Origin: TMED109 sp002684605
GTDB lineage: Bacteria; Pseudomonadota; Alphaproteobacteria; TMED109
Assembly (NCBI GenBank): GCA_913046335.1
Contig: CAJWSU010000013.1
Coordinates: 1-37,108 of the forward strand
DNA: 37,108 bases
Direction: 5' to 3'
The notes under the pieces were generated by a model. The model was given only the letters and a program-made list of their open reading frames with translations. It was not told the origin of the DNA and made no database searches. Each line of letters opens with the position of its first letter. The first letter of the stretch is position 1. The translations under genes and the position numbers were made by a program. Shown in pieces: positions 26,271-34,492 of the stretch.

Positions 26271-27098
26271 ATATTTTATCAGTTATTATTTAAAAACGTT
26301 ATTAAAATATTATTTTTAAATATTTTAATAACCAATATTGTATTTTCTCAAACATTAGAGCAATCAATAAATTCTGAAAATAGAACAATAGATTATAAGA
26401 AAAGGGATAAATATAGAAACCCTTTAGATACATTATCTTTTTTTAATATCACTAATGATATGACTGTTATTGAGCTACAGCCAAGTGGAGGGATTTCGCC
26501 AGCAGGATGGTATACAGAAATTCTTGCGCCTTATTTAAAAAAAAATGGTCTGTTAATTGCTGCTCATTTTAATCCTAAAGAATCTGACTGGCGTGCCAAA
26601 ATGAGAGATAATTTTGAATTATTAATTAAGAAAAAACCAGACTATAATAAAATAAAAATGTCTATGCTTTCAATTCCTCCTAGTAAGCTAGCTGAAGATA
26701 GTACCGCAGATATGATTTTAACATTTAGAAACCTGCATAACTGGTTAAAAAGTAATGCTTTAAAAGAAGTTTTTAAAGTGTCCTATCAGGCTTTAAAACC
26801 TGGTGGAATATTAGGTGTAGTAGAGCATAGGGCTCCGGAAATATTTAGTTTAGAAGAAATGATAAAAACAGGATATGTTACTGAGAGTTTAGCTATAAGT
26901 TATGCTCAAGAAGCTGGCTTTCTATTAGAAGAAAAATCAGAAATTAATTCTAATACTAGAGATACTAAAAACTATGTTAATGGAGTTTGGAATTTGCCTC
27001 CTACCTTAAAGGTTTATAATACTGATGATAGACAAAAATATATAGCTATAGGCGAAAGTGATAGAATGACTTTAAGATTTATTAAACCAATAAAGTAA
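26271..27098 (+). CDS. Exported COG4798-type SAM methyltransferase, apparent AUA start
   Basis: Predicted extracytoplasmic class I methyltransferase. From the only conventional start, ATG 26460, it would be 212 residues, but the frame is open upstream to 26271 and encodes just what this family has: a signal peptide (KNVIKILFLNILITNIVFS, then QTLEQ), then RDKYRNPLDTLSFFNI ahead of the SAM motif MTVIELQPSGG...GWYTEILAP. The C-terminus has GVVEHRAPE, NGVWNLPPTL and IAIGESDRMTLRFIKP, as in COG4798. A perfect Shine-Dalgarno lies 5 bases before the ATA at 26271, giving 275 residues; 26460 has none. Either an AUA start or a base error at that codon is implied. The substrate is unknown. Confidence 0.82.
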   Translation: MFYQLLFKNVIKILFLNILITNIVFSQTLEQSINSENRTIDYKKRDKYRNPLDTLSFFNITNDMTVIELQPSGGISPAGWYTEILAPYLKKNGLLIAAHFNPKESDWRAKMRDNFELLIKKKPDYNKIKMSMLSIPPSKLAEDSTADMILTFRNLHNWLKSNALKEVFKVSYQALKPGGILGVVEHRAPEIFSLEEMIKTGYVTESLAISYAQEAGFLLEEKSEINSNTRDTKNYVNGVWNLPPTLKVYNTDDRQKYIAIGESDRMTLRFIKPIK

Positions 27099-27216
27099 TA
27101 TTAAAAACTCATTTAAATAGAATATATCAGTTCTACATAAAATATACATAATAGAATTACAAAATATATATTTTAATGATCAATAATCTTATCTAATAAT
27201 TAATTTAGGAAAGTCA

Positions 27217-27357
27217 TTGAAAAAATATATTGGCATATACCCTTTAGCTATACCAGGAATATTTATATGCCTTATATTTATTTTAGCTACAAGTATAATC
27301 ATGATACATACTTGGGATCTATACAATAAATTAAACTTGATATATTTAATATTATAA
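27217..27357 (+). CDS. Possible 46-residue single-helix membrane peptide, TTG start
   Basis: A short frame opens at TTG 27217 with AGGA at 27207-27210 six bases upstream and stops at 27355-27357. The product KKYIGIYPLAIPGIF... holds one long hydrophobic helix (about 10-30) followed by MIHTWDLYNKL and a hydrophobic tail. It resembles small bacterial single-span proteins, but I recognise no family. Located between the exported methyltransferase and the convergent SMP30 gene, ending one base before the latter. AT-rich DNA makes chance hydrophobic frames likely, so this remains tentative. Confidence 0.4.
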   Translation: MKKYIGIYPLAIPGIFICLIFILATSIIMIHTWDLYNKLNLIYLIL

Positions 27358-27358
27358 A

Positions 27359-28228
27359 TTATTTAATAAAAAATCTATTAGAAAAATTTCCCACGGTATC
27401 GGTACTTATTGATATTGTCTTACCTGATAAATTATCGTCTTCATTCTCTTTTTCTAATGCAGAAGTAATAAATAGTGTATTCATATTTTTTCCTCCAAAT
27501 GCACAACAAGTAGGCCTTTGCATTGGAGTTTTGATTGTATTAAGTAATTTTCCACTTAAATCATAACTTGAAACTTGCCCTCCATTCCATTCAGCATTCC
27601 ATAAATATCCATTTATATCTACTGTGGAACCATCAGGAAAACCTTCTAAACTTGTTTTATCAACAAATATACTTGCGGCTTTTATATTTGATATATCTTC
27701 AGATAAATTAGTTTTATAAATTTTTTTCTTAACAGTATCTGCGTAATATATGTATTTGTTATCTGGTGATGTTGTAATAGAATTACTAATATGTATGCCT
27801 TTTATGATTATATGAATATGTAAATCATTATCTAGTAAATAGATAGCTCCCTCAGGCCTAGAAGGATTAGACTCACTCATAGTACCGCACCAAAACCGTC
27901 CGAAGCCATCGGTTTTACCATCATTAAATCTTACATTATCTGGAAGTTCCACTTGATTTTTTAATTTTGTAATTTTTTTTGTAATAACATTAAAATAAGC
28001 AAAAAACTTATCAAAAGCGCATAATAATTCCTCATGACTTTTAGTGAGAGAGATTGAGCAAATTCTATCCGAAAAGTTCCATTCTAATTTTTTATTATCT
28101 AAAAAAGACCATGCATGTAAACGCTTAGATTCTATGTCTACCCAGTAAATTCTTTGATAGATTTCGTCCCAAATAGGTGACTCCCCTAAAATAGATTTCT
28201 CATTACTAACTATTGAATAATTACTCAT
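27359..28228 (-). CDS. SMP-30/gluconolactonase-family sugar lactonase
   Basis: Six-bladed beta-propeller metal hydrolase (PF08450) that opens sugar-acid lactones. Conserved pieces: LGESPIWD with metal ligand E16, RFNDGKTDGFGRFWCGTM (99-114; N100, D101), the metal-site Asn N147 in HISNSIT, and FPDGSTVD with catalytic D197, followed by LWNAEWNGG and RPTCCAFGG. 289 residues, normal length. It overlaps the upstream cupin gene by 8 bases, so the two are coupled. Likely acts on aldonolactones in a cytosolic sugar oxidation route, possibly feeding a 2-keto-3-deoxy acid aldolase such as the one at 16199-16948; that link is inference. Confidence 0.92.
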   Translation of the reverse strand: MSNYSIVSNEKSILGESPIWDEIYQRIYWVDIESKRLHAWSFLDNKKLEWNFSDRICSISLTKSHEELLCAFDKFFAYFNVITKKITKLKNQVELPDNVRFNDGKTDGFGRFWCGTMSESNPSRPEGAIYLLDNDLHIHIIIKGIHISNSITTSPDNKYIYYADTVKKKIYKTNLSEDISNIKAASIFVDKTSLEGFPDGSTVDINGYLWNAEWNGGQVSSYDLSGKLLNTIKTPMQRPTCCAFGGKNMNTLFITSALEKENEDDNLSGKTISISTDTVGNFSNRFFIK

Positions 28229-28739
28229 TATCTAAGGTATTAATTACCGTGTCTCCATAAGTTAAACCACTATTCCAACTTTCTATATATTCTTCAATAG
28301 AAACAGTCCAACCATTTTCCATATTTTCATCAAAGTATTCAAATAATATTCCATCTTTTGCATGCATAGATAATAAAATAGTGCCTCCTATTTCACCACC
28401 ATGCTCATAATGTGGCAAAGCATCTGAATGAGCTATTGCATAATCACCTTTTTTTCTGTGTATAGTATTTTTAACGCCGTCTATACCTAGTTCTGTTATA
28501 AACTGTTCACCCTCTAAGACTAAAGTTAAAGTTGATGCGATATGACGATGCCTTCTACAATGACTTTTGCCTTTTGGGTACCTAAGAAGCATATCTAATC
28601 GGCAACTATCAGTATCATACCCTAGAAGGCTATAATCAAAGTCAATTTTAAATTCCTTACAAGATGGATCATTATAACTTCTCCACTCTACTTTATTAGG
28701 ATCATAAGTCTCTGAAATCTTTTTAATATTACTATTCAT
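28221..28739 (-). CDS. Cupin-domain protein
   Basis: A 172-residue single-domain cupin. The first metal motif appears as HCRRHRH (H60, H64, H66) with a glutamate in VLEGEQF (E77), and a second-motif histidine at LPHYEHGG (H110, H113). The arrangement resembles ChrR-like or quercetinase/acetylacetone-type cupins, so it may be a dioxygenase, isomerase or sugar-acid binding protein; I cannot narrow this. The 3' end overlaps the SMP30 gene by 8 bases. AAGAG lies upstream of the ATG. Confidence 0.82.
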   Translation of the reverse strand: MNSNIKKISETYDPNKVEWRSYNDPSCKEFKIDFDYSLLGYDTDSCRLDMLLRYPKGKSHCRRHRHIASTLTLVLEGEQFITELGIDGVKNTIHRKKGDYAIAHSDALPHYEHGGEIGGTILLSMHAKDGILFEYFDENMENGWTVSIEEYIESWNSGLTYGDTVINTLDNE

Positions 28740-28843
28740 AAAATATAACTCTTAATATGTTTATCTAAATAAGGTATTCAATACTATAATTATAATGTTA
28801 TTTATTTCAATATAAAATAATATTTAAAATACAAGGATTTTAT

Positions 28844-29497
28844 ATGAAAAAGCTTGAACGAACTAATTATATTATGAAAAAGCTTAATGAGATTTACCCT
28901 ACAACACCAATACCTCTAAATCATAAGAATAATTATGAGTTACTAGTTGCCGTTTTATTAAGTGCGCAATGTACTGATGAAAGAGTAAATACTGTTACTC
29001 CAGGATTATTCTCTTTAGCTAATACTGCTGTAAATATGCAACACATTCCTATAGAAAAAATTTATAATATAGTTAGACCATGTGGCTTAGCTCCTCAAAA
29101 ATCTAAAGCAATATCAAACTTATCAAAAATATTAGTAGAAAAATATGGTGGTGAAGTTCCAGACAATATTGATGCACTTGAAACACTTCCAGGAGTAGGT
29201 CACAAAACAGCAAGTGTTGTTATTTCTCAGGGTTTTGGGCATCCTGCATTTCCAGTAGACACACATATTCATAGATTAGCCCAGAGATGGGGATTAACTA
29301 GCGGCAAGAATGTTACTGTAACAGAAAAAGATTTAAAAAAACTTTTTCCAATAGAGACTTGGAATAAACTTCACCTTCAAATTATTTTTTACGGCAGAGA
29401 ATACTGTACTGCGAGAGGATGTGACGGAAGAATATGCAATATATGTAAAACTTGTTATCCAAACCGAAAGAAACCTTTCAAAAATATAAAAGCTTAA
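28844..29497 (+). CDS. nth: Endonuclease III (Nth), unusual cysteine spacing
   Basis: Bifunctional DNA glycosylase/AP lyase that removes oxidised pyrimidines. The helix-hairpin-helix LPGVGHKTASVV carries K121 and the catalytic D139 sits in VDTHIHR. The C-terminal iron-sulfur region YCTARGCDGRICNICKTCYP has five cysteines (188, 193, 198, 201, 204) spaced X4-X4-X2-X2 instead of the E. coli C-X6-C-X2-C-X5-C; a [4Fe-4S] cluster is still possible. 217 residues. AAGGA sits seven bases before the ATG. It starts a same-strand group with the photolyase and a Nudix hydrolase. Confidence 0.94.
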   Translation: MKKLERTNYIMKKLNEIYPTTPIPLNHKNNYELLVAVLLSAQCTDERVNTVTPGLFSLANTAVNMQHIPIEKIYNIVRPCGLAPQKSKAISNLSKILVEKYGGEVPDNIDALETLPGVGHKTASVVISQGFGHPAFPVDTHIHRLAQRWGLTSGKNVTVTEKDLKKLFPIETWNKLHLQIIFYGREYCTARGCDGRICNICKTCYPNRKKPFKNIKA

Positions 29498-29580
29498 TAG
29501 TTCTTAATAAAAAATACTAAATCTATATAATTAAAATTATAGTATAGTAATAAATATTAGATAAAATTGAAAAAAAATAT

Positions 29581-31083
29581 ATGTATTTAAACAACTTATT
29601 AATCATTCTAGGAAACCAATTATTTCCAATTCACGAGATAAAAAAAACTAATGTAACGAATATTTTTATGTCAGAAGATTTTAATTTATGTACTAACCAT
29701 AAGCATCATAAATTAAAAATTTTGATGTTTTTTATAGCGATGAGAGAATATAAAGATGAGCTAATTAAAAATGGCTTTAAAGTTTTCTATCACTCCATAG
29801 AGGAAAAAGAATTTAAAAATGATTTTGAAGACAAATTATCAAAAGTAATTAAAAATAATAAAATAAACCAAGTAAATTATTTTGATATTGAAGATCATTT
29901 TTTTGAAAAAAAGATGAATGATTATAAAAATTTATCAAATATAAATTGGAAGAAGCATGAAAGCCCGATGTTTATTTATACCAGAGATAAATTTTCTGAT
30001 TTTCACAAGAAAAGTTCAACATTGAGGCTTGCCAACTTTTATAAAATAATTAGAAAAGATTTAAATATTTTAATTGATAAAAATAAATTGCCTATCGGCG
30101 GAAAATGGTCATTTGACGAAGAAAATAGAAAAAAATTACCTAAAGATATTACTTTACCAAAAATACCTCCTAATAAAGAGACAAAATACTCTACCATATT
30201 AAAAAATAATATTAATAAACACTTTTCTACTCATCCAGGAAAAATGGAAAATTTATGGATGCCCACAAATAGAAAAGATGCCTTATTATGGTTAAAAAAA
30301 TTTTTTAAATATAAGTTGAAAAATTTTGGCACTTATGAAGATGCTATTTATTCTGATAATAATTTCCTATTTCATAGCGGTCTCAGTCCATTATTAAATT
30401 TGGGGTTACTTACGCCTACAGAAATTATTGAACAGCTTATCAAGTATTGTAAAGGAAATAATGTTCCTTTAAATTCCTTAGAAGGTTTCATAAGACAAAT
30501 AATTGGATGGAGAGAATTTATAAGGGGTATTTATCATACTCATGGTGAACAACAAATAAAATCTAATTTTTGGAATCATGACAATAAACTTACAGAACAC
30601 TGGTATAATGGCACTACAGGAATAGCTCCTTTAGATGATGCTATTTTAGATTGTATAAACTATGGATACACACATCATATTCCTAGGTTAATGATTATAG
30701 CAAATATAATGACATTATCTAGAATTAATCCCTTAGAAATATATAAATGGTTTATGGAAATGTTTGTAGATTCATCTGATTGGGTAATGGTTCCAAATGT
30801 ATTTGGAATGGGAACTTTTGCAGATGGAGGAATATTTGCAACCAAGCCATATACATGTGGTTCTAACTATATAATTAAAATGAGTAATTACAAAAAAGGA
30901 CAATGGTGTGATATAGTCGATGGTCTATATTGGAGTTTTATGCATGATAATAAAAAATTTTTTAAAAGTAACCCAAGGTTATCGCTTCTCGTTGGATATT
31001 TAGATAGAATGGATGCTTCAAGAAAAAATATAATTTTTCTTGAGGCTAAAAAGTTTATTAATTTAAAAACTTTAATAAAATAA
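29581..31083 (+). CDS. FeS-BCP-family photolyase/cryptochrome lacking cluster cysteines
   Basis: Light-dependent DNA repair or photoreceptor flavoprotein of the prokaryotic (6-4) photolyase-like family (DUF523/FeS-BCP). N-terminal Rossmann lobe starts LNNLLIILGNQL; the helical FAD domain has SPLLNLGLLTP, GFIRQIIGWREFIRG, YTHHIPRLMIIANIM, and WVMVPNVFGMGTFADGGIFATKPY. PhrB-type members bind [4Fe-4S] with four cysteines (C350, C438, C441, C454 in Agrobacterium PhrB); the equivalent places here read P350, K438 and Q441, leaving only C443 near the last. So it is probably a cluster-less branch. 500 residues; 83 bases after nth. Confidence 0.9.
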   Translation: MYLNNLLIILGNQLFPIHEIKKTNVTNIFMSEDFNLCTNHKHHKLKILMFFIAMREYKDELIKNGFKVFYHSIEEKEFKNDFEDKLSKVIKNNKINQVNYFDIEDHFFEKKMNDYKNLSNINWKKHESPMFIYTRDKFSDFHKKSSTLRLANFYKIIRKDLNILIDKNKLPIGGKWSFDEENRKKLPKDITLPKIPPNKETKYSTILKNNINKHFSTHPGKMENLWMPTNRKDALLWLKKFFKYKLKNFGTYEDAIYSDNNFLFHSGLSPLLNLGLLTPTEIIEQLIKYCKGNNVPLNSLEGFIRQIIGWREFIRGIYHTHGEQQIKSNFWNHDNKLTEHWYNGTTGIAPLDDAILDCINYGYTHHIPRLMIIANIMTLSRINPLEIYKWFMEMFVDSSDWVMVPNVFGMGTFADGGIFATKPYTCGSNYIIKMSNYKKGQWCDIVDGLYWSFMHDNKKFFKSNPRLSLLVGYLDRMDASRKNIIFLEAKKFINLKTLIK

Positions 31084-31115
31084 TTTATAATAATAAAAAC
31101 TTAAGAGGTTGAGTA

Positions 31116-31511
31116 TTGATTGAAGTTGCGGCTGCTATTATTTTTTATAAAAACAAAATTCTTTGCTTCCAGAGGGGTTTAGCGAAATATGATTATGTAT
31201 CATATAAATATGAATTTCCGGGTGGCAAATTAAAATATAATGAAGACCCTATTACCGCCCTAAAAAGAGAGATAAATGAAGAATTAAAAATGGATGTTGA
31301 AATACAAGAAAAATTTAAAACAATTGTATTTAAATACCCTGACTTTAGTATTAAAATGCATTGCTATATTTGTAATACGAATATATTTTCTGGTAAACTA
31401 TATGATCATATAGATTACAAATTAGTAGATATTAAAAACCTTGATCAATTAGATTGGCTTGAAGCGGATATAGAGCTTGTTGAAGATATCATGAAAAAAT
31501 ACATTATTTGA
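31116..31511 (+). CDS. mutT: Nudix (MutT-type) hydrolase
   Basis: Small nucleotide-sanitising pyrophosphohydrolase of 131 residues. The Nudix box runs from G37 as GGKLKYNEDPITALKREINE followed by E-L, matching GX5EX7REUXEEXGU closely with the key E55/E56; the last glycine is K58. Such proteins remove 8-oxo-dGTP or similar, fitting the neighbouring nth and photolyase. The start is TTG at 31116 with AAGAGG seven bases upstream and no ATG before the first strand (IEVAAAIIFY). 32 bases after the photolyase gene. MutT activity itself is inferred; other Nudix substrates are possible. Confidence 0.87.
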   Translation: MIEVAAAIIFYKNKILCFQRGLAKYDYVSYKYEFPGGKLKYNEDPITALKREINEELKMDVEIQEKFKTIVFKYPDFSIKMHCYICNTNIFSGKLYDHIDYKLVDIKNLDQLDWLEADIELVEDIMKKYII

Positions 31512-31522
31512 ATTTAAAATTG

Positions 31523-31558
31523 TAACTAGACTTTATTATTCTCTTAGTCTATTAGTTA
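31523..31558 (+). repeat. Imperfect hairpin after the repair genes
   Basis: TAACT-AGACT (31523-31532) pairs with AGTCT...AGTTA (31546-31558) with a three-base bulge and a 13-base loop, lying between the Nudix stop and the SulP start. It has no following run of T, so termination is only a guess. Confidence 0.35.
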
Positions 31559-31618
31559 GCACAAGTCTAAATTAATATAAAATTATCCGTAAAACTAAAA
31601 AATATTTTAAGGTGACTA

Positions 31619-33229
31619 TTGATAAAAACAACATTAGCATCTTTTGCAAAATCTATTGTTTTAAATGCTCAAAATAGTGCACCTAAAAAAGGTATATCCT
31701 TTTCATTACTTAGAATTGAAATATTATCTGGGTTAACAGTTGCTTTAGCTTTAGTACCTGAGGCTATAGCTTTTGCATTTGTGGCTGGTGTTGCACCTTT
31801 ATCTGGGCTTTACGCAGCATTTATTGTAGGAATTATTACCGCATTAATAGGTGGTCGCCCAGGAATGATTTCTGGCGCTACAGGAGCATTAGCAGTAGTT
31901 ATGGTTTCATTAGTTATGGACCACGGTGCTCAATATTTATTTGCAACTGTTGTTTTAATGGGAATTATACAGTTAGGAGCAGGAGTCTTTAAATTAGGAA
32001 AATTTATTAGAATGGTTCCACAACCGGTTATGCTTGGCTTTGTGAATGGTTTAGCAATCGTAATTGGTATTTCTCAGCTTAGTCAATTTAAAACAATTAA
32101 TGCAATTGGTGAATCTGTTTGGATATCTGGAAATACACTTTTATATTCTCTGTGCATAGTAGCAGCCTCTATGTTTATAATTTGGTTTTTACCCAAAATA
32201 ACTAAATTAATTCCATCTACATTAGTTGCCATTATATTTACTACTATTCTAGTTATAGTTTTAAATATTGATATTCCTAGTGTAGGAGACCTTGCTTCTG
32301 TGAAAGGGGGGCTACCGAATTTTATTATACCAAATGTACCTCTAAATTATGAAACCTTAAAAATTATATTTCCTTATGCTTTTATATTAGCTGCAATTGG
32401 TTTAATCGAAAGTTTATTAACTTTAAATTTAGTTGGTGAAATAACTAATAAACGTGGTGGAGCAAGTAAAGAATGTTTAGCACAAGGAGTTGCTAATACC
32501 GTAACGGGCTTTTTCGGAGGAATGGGTGGTTGTGCCATGATTGGACAATCAATGATTAATGTTAAATCTGGGGGCAGAACAAGAATAGCAGGAATTGCAG
32601 CTGCTTTATTTTTATTACTTTTTATTTTATATACATCTTCATTAATAGAACTTATTCCAATTGCAACACTAGTCGGAGTAATGTTTATGGTAGTTATTGG
32701 AACATTTGCCTGGAATTCATTAAAAATATTGTTTTTTGTTCCTAAAAGTGATGCATTGGTGATAATTCTTGTAACAGTTGTAACTGTATTGGAAGATTTA
32801 GCTGTCGCAGTAATTGTTGGAGTTATTTTTTCTGCATTAGTATTTGCTTGGAAGTCTGCTTCAAAAATTAGAGCTATTGAAAGGCCTTCAATAAGAGAAA
32901 AAGGAGCTAAAGTCTATGAAATTGAAGGCCCACTATTCTTTAGTTCCACCAATAGTTTTTTAGAAATATTTAAACCTTCTGAAGACCCTGAAGTTATAAT
33001 AATTGATTTTGCTAAATCAAGAGTTATAGATCAATCCGCATTAAAAGCCATAGAAGATATAGCTGATAGATATAATAATATTGGTAAAAAAATTAAACTG
33101 AGACATTTAACGCGTGATTGTCATAAATTACTAAGAAAAGCAGGACAACTTGTGGTTGATAGTGACGATGATCCAGATTATGCTATTGCTGTAGATTATG
33201 ATGTTAAACTAGGAATATTTGGAAAATAA
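31619..33229 (+). CDS. SulP-family anion transporter with STAS domain
   Basis: Inner-membrane anion carrier of the SulP (SLC26) family, 536 residues. Conserved features: GLTVALALVPEAIAFAFVAGV in the first helices, GGRPGMISGATGALAVVM, and a long transmembrane core to about residue 415, followed by a cytosolic STAS domain (about 430-515) with IIDFAKSRVIDQSALKAIED. Substrates in the family are sulfate, bicarbonate or dicarboxylates; the VPEAIAF form and length are close to BicA-like carriers, but specificity is not determinable. The only usable start is TTG 31619 with AAGGTG four bases before. Followed two bases later by a small acidic protein gene. Confidence 0.92.
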   Translation: MIKTTLASFAKSIVLNAQNSAPKKGISFSLLRIEILSGLTVALALVPEAIAFAFVAGVAPLSGLYAAFIVGIITALIGGRPGMISGATGALAVVMVSLVMDHGAQYLFATVVLMGIIQLGAGVFKLGKFIRMVPQPVMLGFVNGLAIVIGISQLSQFKTINAIGESVWISGNTLLYSLCIVAASMFIIWFLPKITKLIPSTLVAIIFTTILVIVLNIDIPSVGDLASVKGGLPNFIIPNVPLNYETLKIIFPYAFILAAIGLIESLLTLNLVGEITNKRGGASKECLAQGVANTVTGFFGGMGGCAMIGQSMINVKSGGRTRIAGIAAALFLLLFILYTSSLIELIPIATLVGVMFMVVIGTFAWNSLKILFFVPKSDALVIILVTVVTVLEDLAVAVIVGVIFSALVFAWKSASKIRAIERPSIREKGAKVYEIEGPLFFSSTNSFLEIFKPSEDPEVIIIDFAKSRVIDQSALKAIEDIADRYNNIGKKIKLRHLTRDCHKLLRKAGQLVVDSDDDPDYAIAVDYDVKLGIFGK

Positions 33230-33231
33230 AA

Positions 33232-33519
33232 ATGAGTAATGAGATGAAGAATGATGATGTTATCTTTAATTACTTTAAATTAATTTGTGATGAAAAAGAT
33301 GATATTAAATGTAAGGCTTTAGGAAGTGACTGGATAATAGCAATGGAAAACAACATTTTAAGTATGGAAAAAGACTTAGACGAATCTGATAAAATAAAAC
33401 ATGCAGAAGATATTGAAAATAATAAACAATACTTAGAAAGCCTTAAAAACAAATCTGCTTCTGAATGGAGAGAGTTTGCAACTCAATGCATGGTTGAAAT
33501 AGTAGATAACAAGAAATAA
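33232..33519 (+). CDS. Small acidic hypothetical protein linked to SulP transporter
   Basis: Not recognised. A 95-residue soluble, acidic, helical-looking protein (Asp, Glu and Lys-rich), with three cysteines, and no signal peptide or membrane segment. It begins 2 bases after the SulP stop, so it is almost certainly cotranscribed and may be translationally coupled. A role as a regulator or partner of the STAS domain is possible only by position. The helical pattern of ICDEKDDIKCKALGSDWII and the C-terminal SEWREFATQCMVEIV segment are its most distinct stretches. Confidence 0.65.
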   Translation: MSNEMKNDDVIFNYFKLICDEKDDIKCKALGSDWIIAMENNILSMEKDLDESDKIKHAEDIENNKQYLESLKNKSASEWREFATQCMVEIVDNKK

Positions 33520-33578
33520 AAAAAGAAAAAAGCTCAATTAAACTAATAATAAAAATTCTGTTAATAGTTTGTTTTAAT

Positions 33579-34478
33579 CTATGTACCTTTCTTTATTACT
33601 AGGAGATTTATTGGCATATAAAAATAGCTTAAACCATCTTTAGGGTGAGATAAAAAATAACTTTCAAGATCAATTATCATTTTTCGGTGCCTCTCTGCTG
33701 TAAGCACAAATGAAGCATAGAAAAAGCCAGCAACCTCTTGAGCTAAAATATTAGCTGGAGCATTAAAATTGAGAATACTAGGTGTAATAGTTATCTCAGA
33801 GTCATTAAATGTTGTTGTAGCAAGTTCATGAATTCCTTCTACTGATCTGACACGAGGATCTCCAAGTTCTATTCTCCCATAATTAGGGTGTTCTTGGCAC
33901 ACATGTTTAAAAATAATATTATTTATTTCAGAGTAGCCAGGTGCCATGTTGGAATCACCATCAACAATAGCAGCAAAAATACCACTCTCTCTAAGTACTC
34001 TCTTAGCAGTATCAAATACAGGAATTACTGGGTCCATGAGAGTCAATGCCCAATGACATAGAATTATGTCTATAGATAAGTCTGAGACAAAATTTAAATT
34101 TTGTGCCATACTATTATTAAGTTTTATGTTGGTATGCGAAAGTCTTTCACGTGCGAGTTGCAATTCTGAATCATTCATATCAACACCTGTAAGCTCTAGC
34201 TTATCTCCATAACGTCGATGACATAAATCCAATAAAACTCCACTACCACATGCAAGATCAAGAACATTAGAATGACACTTTCTATCAATAACATCTGCAA
34301 GCAACTCATAACTATTTTTACCATTATCGTCACGACATTTCCAAGCTAATGCTTCCGTAAAACCTGCATTATTGTCATGAACTTGCTTAAGATGCTTTTT
34401 CAAAGCATCTCCACTAGGCTGTTGACCATTCTCAATCTGACGAGTCCAAAGTGAATCAATATTTAAAGGGTTTTTCAT
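33579..34478 (-). CDS. Class I SAM-dependent methyltransferase
   Basis: A 299-residue cytosolic methyltransferase. SAM motif I is NVLDLACGSG (71-80), motif II acid is in LTGVDMNDSE, and motif IV lies at DIILCHWALTLM; then RVLRESGIFAAIVDGD follows as a typical small-molecule methyltransferase. Substrate unknown. It sits 14 bases downstream of a PhyH-type dioxygenase gene on the same strand, suggesting oxidation and methylation of the same metabolite. The pair has somewhat higher GC than most neighbours by eye. No other biosynthetic genes flank it. Confidence 0.88.
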   Translation of the reverse strand: MKNPLNIDSLWTRQIENGQQPSGDALKKHLKQVHDNNAGFTEALAWKCRDDNGKNSYELLADVIDRKCHSNVLDLACGSGVLLDLCHRRYGDKLELTGVDMNDSELQLARERLSHTNIKLNNSMAQNLNFVSDLSIDIILCHWALTLMDPVIPVFDTAKRVLRESGIFAAIVDGDSNMAPGYSEINNIIFKHVCQEHPNYGRIELGDPRVRSVEGIHELATTTFNDSEITITPSILNFNAPANILAQEVAGFFYASFVLTAERHRKMIIDLESYFLSHPKDGLSYFYMPINLLVIKKGT

Positions 34479-34492
34479 TATAAATTATTCAA

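Noticed and set aside
26460..26462. ATG 26460 as the start of the exported methyltransferase
   Set aside because: No ribosome site and it removes the signal peptide and a family-conserved region that are open upstream after a perfect Shine-Dalgarno.
33520..33578. Weak hairpin (AAACTA...TAGTTT) as a bidirectional terminator
   Set aside because: Only six paired bases, interrupted further in; such stems are common by chance at this AT content.
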